Source of the DNA: Deltaproteobacteria bacterium RBG_13_61_14
GTDB lineage: Bacteria; RBG-13-61-14
DNA: 16,953 nucleotides
Assembly: GCA_001797815.1 (NCBI GenBank)
Contig: MGQK01000041.1
Span: 49,593 to 66,545, forward strand
Direction of reading: 5' to 3'
Under the pieces are notes generated by a model, which saw only the letters and a program-made list of their open reading frames with translations, was not told where the DNA came from and searched no databases. Positions 7,697 through 12,115 of the stretch are shown here, piece by piece. Within the stretch, counting starts at the first letter, position 1, and each line of letters starts with the position of its first letter. Both the position numbers and the translations under genes were made by a program.

Positions 7697-8125
7697 ATGA
7701 CCGAAGAGAAGCGCGAGCTGAACGAGCAAGAGCAGGCGTTTTTGCGCCGGAGCTTTGACCAGGCCCAGCAGCGGGTGGGCGAAGAGGACGTCGAGTATGT
7801 CCTGAAGAAAGGGCAGAAGACCCTCGACGATTTGGAAAAAGCGCCGACCTTCATGCGCCAGGTCTATCTCCAGGCCAGGCTGCTCTACCTGATGCTCCGG
7901 GACTGGTGGCAGGACCAGTATGAGCTGCCCTGGCGGGTGGTCGCGGCAATCACCGCCGGCCTGCTCTACGTCTTGAACCCGTTTGACCTGATCCCGGACT
8001 TTATCCCGGTCCTCGGCGCCATTGACGACCTGTTCGTGCTCGGCCTGGTAATCGCGCTGATCCGCTCCGACCTGCGGCGCTACTGCTCGGCCAAAAACCT
8101 GGACCCCAAGGATTACGGGCTGTAA
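7697..8125 (+). CDS. YkvA/DUF1232 family membrane protein
   Basis: The protein is 142 aa. Residues about 78-122 hold the DUF1232 signature: LLYVLNPFDLIPDFIPVLG followed by AIDDLFVLGLVIALI, one or two short membrane-inserted helices. The first ~70 residues are charged and helical (EKRELNEQEQAFLRRSF). The molecular role of this family is not established. It follows the shikimate genes by 59 nt, with a palindrome between. No convincing Shine-Dalgarno precedes the ATG, which comes straight after a T-run, so the start is less certain than the family. The stop codon (8123-8125) overlaps the first two bases of an inverted-repeat element. Confidence 0.88.
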   Translation: MTEEKRELNEQEQAFLRRSFDQAQQRVGEEDVEYVLKKGQKTLDDLEKAPTFMRQVYLQARLLYLMLRDWWQDQYELPWRVVAAITAGLLYVLNPFDLIPDFIPVLGAIDDLFVLGLVIALIRSDLRRYCSAKNLDPKDYGL

Positions 8126-8270
8126 TACCATTTTCTATTTGTCATGCAACAAACCCAAAATGAAAATGGGCGCGAATCCAATCGCGCCCTACGATTTGGC
8201 GCAACGTAGGGCAGGTTTGGATACCTGCCCGAACCTTAATTTAGTTGCATATCAACCGGAAAATGGTATT
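8124..8270. repeat. MITE-like inverted-repeat element of ~147 bp containing smaller palindromes
   Basis: AATACCATTTTC (8124-8135) is perfectly inverted at 8259-8270, and ATGCAAC (8144-8150) is inverted at 8244-8250 in matching order. These form the two ends of an element that begins inside the stop codon of the YkvA gene. Two short hairpins lie inside: GGGCGCGA/TCGCGCCC (8168-8175/8182-8189) and GGGCAGGT/ACCTGCCC (8209-8216/8223-8230). There is no coding potential of note. It could be a non-autonomous mobile element. Confidence 0.7.
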
Positions 8271-8293
8271 ATTGACGCTCATGTCGGCGCTGT

Positions 8294-8421
8294 CCACCCT
8301 CATTTTCTCGTGAACCGGGGGTAGGGGCGCGATTTATCGCGCCCTTGCCGGGAGGTGGGCGCAATCAATTGCGCCCCTACCAAGACCGAAAATACGCGGC
8401 GCTGTCAAAAAATGAGGGTGG
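8294..8421. repeat. Nested inverted repeats, including a 60-bp element with 10-bp terminal repeats
   Basis: An outer pair CCACCCTCATTTT (8294-8306) is inverted at 8409-8421. Inside it, GTAGGGGCGC (8321-8330) is exactly inverted at 8371-8380. The interior of that 60-bp unit can instead fold into two local hairpins, 8325-8332/8337-8344 and 8357-8365/8368-8376. CGGCGCTGTC also occurs as a direct repeat at 8285-8294 and 8397-8406. The layout suggests stacked insertions of small elements. Confidence 0.75.
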
Positions 8422-8439
8422 GCAAGCTCATACCGGCGC

Positions 8440-8468
8440 TTGACACGCTTTGGCTCCTATGGCATGAT
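8440..8468 (+). promoter_or_regulatory. Candidate promoter upstream of the methyltransferase cassette
   Basis: TTGACA (8440-8445, perfect -35) is followed after 17 nt by CATGAT (8463-8468, 4 of 6 for -10). If used, it would give a ~220-nt leader across the AACCAG repeat region before the methyltransferase start at 8698. It could also belong to a repeat element. Confidence 0.4.
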
Positions 8469-8497
8469 CCGCCTGAGGCAGTAGGCAGGGAATGAGG

Positions 8498-8612
8498 AGA
8501 GACTTTAGACATTAGGCATTGGGCTTTAGACTTGGAAACCCAAAACCAGAAACCAGGAACCAGCAACCAGAAACCACTTACCAGGCACCATGAACCAGAA
8601 ACCAGGAACCAT
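8498..8612. repeat. Low-complexity tandem region (TTAGAC/TTAGGC, then AACCAG-type units)
   Basis: From about 8498 the sequence is built of ACTTTAGACATTAGGC-like words, matching the 69-bp repeats at 11952-12115. From about 8536 to 8611 it is a degenerate tandem array of AACCAGAAACCAGGAACC-type units. A minus-strand open frame here is only a by-product of the repetition. Confidence 0.8.
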
Positions 8613-8618
8613 AAGTCT

Positions 8619-8690
8619 TGGCTTCTTCCTCTTGGCCGGAAAGAACAAGGCAATAGTTGTTAAGTTTAAAGTGAAGCGTTAACCCCAAAT
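8619..8690 (+). repeat. Left copy of the long direct repeat flanking the restriction-modification cassette
   Basis: The segment runs from TTGGCTTC through CTCTTGGC, AACAAGGCA and TTGTTAAGTTTAAAGT to ACCCCAA. It matches 11472-11542 in the same orientation and word order with scattered differences. It ends 7 bp before the GTG start of the methyltransferase gene. Its last ~30 bp also belong to the ATTGGGGTCA-type element family, read on the minus strand. Confidence 0.75.
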
Positions 8691-8697
8691 TACGCAC

Positions 8698-9900
8698 GTG
8701 AATGCACGAAAGACAAAGCAGGCTGCGAAGCGGAAGGAAGCGAGTTGCCTCCGTGAGTCTGGGGCGGTCTACACGCTGGGCAGGCGGACGACCGCACCAA
8801 GCGACCTTCTCCCCGGCTTTGACCTAATCATCCCCGGTGTTCCTCAATCCGATCCGACATACGCCATCGAGGCCGGATTCCGGAGATACGGACTAGAGGG
8901 AGAGGATGTTTTCCTCGCCCTTGCGGCGCGATGTGTACAGGAATCGCGCGGGCGGCACAACGGATTTGAGTTCTTTCAATACGAACGCGGACTGCAGGTC
9001 CTTGACCTAGTTACCCACGACCGACAGATTGATTCCATTCTCGCAAGGGTGTGCCTTGGTTCTGACGCGGTCGGTCATCTTCCCGTGTGGTACCAGTATT
9101 TCGTAGGTCGCCGTTTCAGAGAAGGATCGGGAAAGTTCTTCACACCAAGAACTGTCGCCCGATCAATGGCCAATCTTCTGCCACTCGATGCCGGACTGAC
9201 CCTCTGCGATCCCACATGCGGCGGAGGGACATTTCTTTCTGAGGCCGCTAGATTGCTTAATGGCACGCCGTGCGAGCTCGTCGGAAACGATGTGGATCGC
9301 ATGCTCGTTGGTTTGACCGAAGCCGTACTATTCTTGACTTGCGGCGGCACTCAGAAGCGGCATCTCTTCTGCAACAACGTCTATGATCGAGGCCCTTTCC
9401 TTGATGCTTATTCGAAACGCGTTGACTGCATTCTCGCGAATCCCCCGTTTTCCCTCCCGCTCGATAGCGTCGGTCTGAGGAGCACATTGTTCAACATGGG
9501 CTACCACAATAGCGACGCGGTTTTCCTGGACGTCTGTTTCGAACTTCTGAAGGAAGGTGGACACCTCGTTTGCCTTCTCCCCCATTCAATTGTTGTAAAC
9601 GTTGACTACTCGGAACTCCGGGCACACGTGGAACGCGAGTGGGACTTGTGCGGAATCATCACGTTGCCCGAGGGTGTTTTCTACATGACGGCCAGGACAA
9701 CCACACGTGCGGACATAATCCATCTTCGTAAGAAGACAGCGACAAAGACGGCGGCCTCCGGAGGGATCTACTTCGCCAACGCGCCCACCGTGGGGATACC
9801 ACTGAACTCCCGGGACACGATGTCAGGTAGCAACTCATTGGAGGATATCGCGGCGACAGTCCGGGCGAGGGGTTGTGTCGCAGGTGCGGCGGATTCCTGA
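8698..9900 (+). CDS. HsdM-like N6-adenine DNA methyltransferase (N6_Mtase fold)
   Basis: The protein is 400 aa, shorter than typical HsdM (about 500). A region of unknown fold (1-140) precedes an HsdM-type core. GSGKFFTPRTVARSMANLL (144-162) is motif X-like. DPTCGGGTFL (171-180) is the SAM-binding motif I and NPPF (248-251) is catalytic motif IV of N6-adenine methyltransferases. The predicted role is adenine methylation of a site chosen by the neighbouring S-like protein. The start is GTG at 8698 with no clear Shine-Dalgarno, directly downstream of a repeat; the true start could lie further in. Its stop overlaps the next ATG as TGATG, so the two genes are coupled. Base composition is less GC-rich than the flanking backbone genes, suggesting transfer. 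Confidence 0.9.
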   Translation: MNARKTKQAAKRKEASCLRESGAVYTLGRRTTAPSDLLPGFDLIIPGVPQSDPTYAIEAGFRRYGLEGEDVFLALAARCVQESRGRHNGFEFFQYERGLQVLDLVTHDRQIDSILARVCLGSDAVGHLPVWYQYFVGRRFREGSGKFFTPRTVARSMANLLPLDAGLTLCDPTCGGGTFLSEAARLLNGTPCELVGNDVDRMLVGLTEAVLFLTCGGTQKRHLFCNNVYDRGPFLDAYSKRVDCILANPPFSLPLDSVGLRSTLFNMGYHNSDAVFLDVCFELLKEGGHLVCLLPHSIVVNVDYSELRAHVEREWDLCGIITLPEGVFYMTARTTTRADIIHLRKKTATKTAASGGIYFANAPTVGIPLNSRDTMSGSNSLEDIAATVRARGCVAGAADS

Positions 9901-10547
9901 TGAAGAAGAATGGTTCATTCTTTCTATCGATTGTGGATCGGGCCTCATTGAAGCCGGCGATCTGGGACCCCTATTCCTACCGAGAGAAGAAGCAGACGCA
10001 GATACTTGGATACTTTGCATCGGTTCAGGCTCTAAAGGCTGCAGCGCTGCCTCCTCACGCTTTCAACTTCGCCCCTCTTGAGTATCGCCATATAGGCCGT
10101 GGCCACGTGCCAGTCTTCATTCTCGAATCTTCGGGCAGCGGACTTCAGAGCAGTTGTCACGGCGTTGGCGAGGGTGCGCTTTTATTCGGGACGATGCGGG
10201 CTTACTTGGGAAATGTGGTCGTGACGCCCCGTGCGGAATGGATTGGTGAACAGAGTCCGTTTGTCTTCGCCATCAAGTCCGAGTTCGTTCAGGTTGTGCC
10301 CAAGGATGGTTTGGTCTATTTCTGGTGGGCTTACCTACAAACACAGTCATTTCTTCACAGTCTTCCGATCGGCACGGGAGGGACACGTCCCCGCCTGCAT
10401 GCCTCATCGCTGTCTCAGACTCCTATTGAGGTTCCGACAAAGGACATTCGCGAGAGACTCCACGCACAGATTGAAGCCTTTGCGGCCAGTCTCTGGTCGC
10501 AGTACATGAAAACCCAGAGATTGCTCGAAAACACTATTGGACTCTAA
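9900..10547 (+). CDS. HsdS-like specificity subunit with a single target-recognition domain
   Basis: The ORF encodes 215 aa from the ATG at 9900, which overlaps the methyltransferase stop by 1 nt. Reading on from an upstream TTG at 9873 would add 9 residues. HsdS-type features are GEGALLFGTMRAYLGNVVV followed by SPFVFAIK, then GTGGTRPRLHASSLSQTPI and a C-terminal helix (RERLHAQIEAFAASLW). That helix may be the conserved spacer/coiled coil that docks on the methyltransferase. Classical HsdS has two target-recognition domains in ~400 aa; here only one fits, so the protein would need to dimerise or recognise an asymmetric short site. It is likely co-translated with the methyltransferase and followed after 1 nt by the nuclease-like gene. 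The fold call is from motifs only. Confidence 0.78.
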   Translation: MKKNGSFFLSIVDRASLKPAIWDPYSYREKKQTQILGYFASVQALKAAALPPHAFNFAPLEYRHIGRGHVPVFILESSGSGLQSSCHGVGEGALLFGTMRAYLGNVVVTPRAEWIGEQSPFVFAIKSEFVQVVPKDGLVYFWWAYLQTQSFLHSLPIGTGGTRPRLHASSLSQTPIEVPTKDIRERLHAQIEAFAASLWSQYMKTQRLLENTIGL

Positions 10548-10548
10548 C

Positions 10549-11274
10549 ATGACCGACATTAAAGAGAACGAACTTCATCGGTTGCGCAAAGCCTTCGCCC
10601 CATTGATTGGCCTTCGTATCACGTGGCTGTCCATTCCCGAGGCCGCTCTTGTTGGCTTTGAACCGAGTCAGATTGCGGTCATCGTCAACACCTTACTCGA
10701 CGCAATCCTCCCGCAAATACAGTTCCTTGCCTCTGACAAGGAGAATGCGGCAAAGCTCGCTGGCATCGGGCTGTCGAAGGCACCCGGCATCAAAGGTCAG
10801 CGAGAGACATATCCTGACTACTTGCATGTGTCGGGACGGCGAGTGGAACTGAAAGGGCTTTTCGTCGATAACCCCGACCTCGCCCTCAAAAGACCGCCAA
10901 CAGACCGAGAACCCAGCGCCCGCATTAAGGAAAATGTCACAATGGAGATCATCGATCCAGCCAACGACGCCCTCCTCGTGGCCGCTGTTAAATTGCTTCA
11001 GGATAAAACCGGGCGCTGTTCACCTTACGTCATAGACATCGGTGTTTTTTCTATGGTGGAGTGTGTGCGCGCCCGCGACGCGAGTCTTGCGGAGCGTGGC
11101 GGTAAGTGGATTGGTGGGATACCGAAAGTGGTAAAGAAGTCGAGCATGAGTAAGTTCAAGGCGAGCAAGCGACTTCAGAACTCCGACTTCGAAAAAGACA
11201 CCAATTTCGGCAAGTTGAAGCGCATACCATACCCGCCGCTGCAGGAGTTCATGCGGAAGCATGGGGCAATATAG
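10549..11274 (+). CDS. Predicted PD-(D/E)XK nuclease, candidate restriction subunit
   Basis: The ORF encodes 241 aa from the ATG at 10549, 1 nt after the S-like gene; an in-frame TTG at 10537 is possible. I do not recognise the family. The sequence YPDYLHVSGRRVELKG gives PD at 89-90, then E100 and K102, the PD-x9-ExK arrangement of metal-dependent nucleases. Residues 1-85 are helical, and the C-terminal third is basic (KVVKKSSMSKFKASKRL) and might bind DNA. No helicase, ATPase or methyltransferase motif is present, so it is not HsdR and not a fused type IIG enzyme. Position in the operon suggests it is the restriction partner of the methyltransferase/S pair. The nuclease call rests on one motif plus context. 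Confidence 0.68.
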   Translation: MTDIKENELHRLRKAFAPLIGLRITWLSIPEAALVGFEPSQIAVIVNTLLDAILPQIQFLASDKENAAKLAGIGLSKAPGIKGQRETYPDYLHVSGRRVELKGLFVDNPDLALKRPPTDREPSARIKENVTMEIIDPANDALLVAAVKLLQDKTGRCSPYVIDIGVFSMVECVRARDASLAERGGKWIGGIPKVVKKSSMSKFKASKRLQNSDFEKDTNFGKLKRIPYPPLQEFMRKHGAI

Positions 11275-11415
11275 CCAGACATAGATTGGAGATTGGGGTC
11301 AAAGCCTTGCTTTAAACATAAGGCTCAATCGGGCGGAAAGGCAATTTTCTTCTTGAATGGTGTCGGAGAGATGAATTAATTTTGGCGTTGAGGAGTAGGT
11401 TAAGAAGGCGAACTC

Positions 11416-11535
11416 ATGAGCAGAAGGAAGATGTTAGAATCAGTAAGTAGTTCATCTCCGCCGCTTCCTTTTTGGCTTCGTCCTCTTGGCGGAGGGAACA
11501 AGGCAGGGCTTGTTAAGTTTAAAGTAAAGCTTTGA
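11416..11535 (+). CDS. Doubtful 39-aa micro-ORF reading into the repeat
   Basis: ATG at 11416 opens 39 codons (MSRRKMLES ... KFKVKL) ending at TGA 11533-11535. Its C-terminal half is encoded by the direct-repeat copy at 11472-11542. There is no clear Shine-Dalgarno and no recognisable domain. The left repeat copy does not keep the frame. It is recorded for completeness and is probably not a gene. Confidence 0.15.
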   Translation: MSRRKMLESVSSSSPPLPFWLRPLGGGNKAGLVKFKVKL

Positions 11536-11542
11536 CCCCAAT
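11472..11542 (+). repeat. Right copy of the long direct repeat flanking the restriction-modification cassette
   Basis: Same word order as 8619-8690: TTGGCTTC, CTCTTGGCGG, AACAAGGCA, CTTGTTAAGTTTAAAGT, TTGACCCCAA. The two copies enclose the three-gene cassette plus about 200 bp. The intervening 11275-11471 holds one ATTGGGGTCA end and no convincing gene. Confidence 0.75.
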
Positions 11543-11638
11543 TTTTCGGTCAGTACCACTCACTTAGCAAAAGCGGGACTTCTCCTTTTCCCGCTGTGCG
11601 AAGACAGTGAAAGAAGAGAAAGAGAGGAAAAGAAGTCG

Positions 11639-11833
11639 ATGCTATGGATTCAGAGAATTTTTTCCTTGATTGTTGTAGTAATGTTTTTCGGAGTAGCGCC
11701 GCTAAGTTGCGTAAAAATAGGCCACGGCGAAGAGTGGATTGTTGGCGTATGGTTTTTAGCCTGGCTAATAGGAATTTATTTGACGTTTAAATATTGGAAA
11801 TGGAAAGATAGAAGAACAATTTATTTTGAATAG
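11639..11833 (+). CDS. Small hypothetical two-TM membrane protein
   Basis: The ORF encodes 64 aa, with hydrophobic stretches at about residues 6-24 (IFSLIVVVMFFGVAPLSCV) and 33-51 (WIVGVWFLAWLIGIYLTFKY) and a charged tail (KWKDRRTIYFE). The DNA is clearly AT-richer than everything around it, and A/T-ending codons dominate. A purine-rich stretch (AGAGAGGA) precedes the ATG by about 12-15 nt. No family is recognised. It lies between two repeat blocks just beyond the restriction-modification cassette, so a mobile or cargo origin is plausible. Confidence 0.5.
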   Translation: MLWIQRIFSLIVVVMFFGVAPLSCVKIGHGEEWIVGVWFLAWLIGIYLTFKYWKWKDRRTIYFE

Positions 11834-11887
11834 GATCTATTTCATAACCACTTTATCACCAAATAAGTCACAAGCAAGATGGAAGAG

Positions 11888-11913
11888 ATTGGGGTCAGAA
11901 CCTTGCTTCAAAC
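11888..11913 (+). repeat. Solitary ATTGGGGTCA-type element end
   Basis: ATTGGGGTCAGAACCTTGCT followed by TCAAAC matches the 11292-11317 element end with a few substitutions. The rest of 11834-11950 shows no gene. Confidence 0.65.
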
Positions 11914-11951
11914 TTAGCGGTTTCCTTCCGCTTTTCTTCTCGCCACGATGA

Positions 11952-12115
11952 AAGAGACTTTAGGCATTAGACATTAGGCTTTAGACTTCAGAAACATTAT
12001 GAGCGAATGGCCTAAGGTCTAAGAGACTTTAGGCATTAGGCATCAGGCTTTAGACTTCAGAAAGATTCTGAGCGCACGGACTAAGGTCTAATGCCTAAAG
12101 TCTAAAGCCCACCCT
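11952..12115. repeat. Two tandem 69-bp repeats plus an inverted tail reaching into the RND gene
   Basis: Unit 1 is 11952-12020 and unit 2 is 12021-12089. Both run AAGAGACTTTAGGCATTAG, GGCTTTAGACTTCAGAAA, TGAGCG and CTAAGGTCT, with about ten differences. The following ATGCCTAAAGTCTAAAGCCC (12091-12110) is an inverted form of the same words and carries the stop codon of the RND permease. Related words occur at 8498-8535. Confidence 0.85.

Larger units (their letters stand above)
11292..11542. repeat. ~250-bp MITE-like unit with ATTGGGGTCAAAGC terminal inverted repeats
   Basis: ATTGGGGTCAAAGCCTTGC at 11292, continuing to TTTAAAC, reads outward-in against GTTTAAAGTAAAGCTTTGAC, continuing to CCCAAT at 11542. 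The terminal ~26 bp are inverted copies with a few mismatches, and the first 14 bp are identical. Related single ends occur at about 8663-8690 (minus) and 11888-11913 (plus). No transposase is encoded inside. From memory, GGGGTCA-type ends accompany REP-associated (Y1) transposases in other bacteria; that link is not shown here. Confidence 0.6.

Noticed and set aside
8139-8324. 61-codon + strand frame after the YkvA gene
   Set aside because: It lies wholly in palindromic repeat DNA, has no Shine-Dalgarno and no domain.
8405-8653. 82-codon minus-strand frame with WFLVSGSW-type repeats
   Set aside because: The protein repetition merely reflects the AACCAG tandem array; no start signal or family.
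8126-12101. CRISPR array among the many repeats
   Set aside because: Repeats are palindromic or tandem without regularly spaced unique spacers of equal length, and no cas genes are present.
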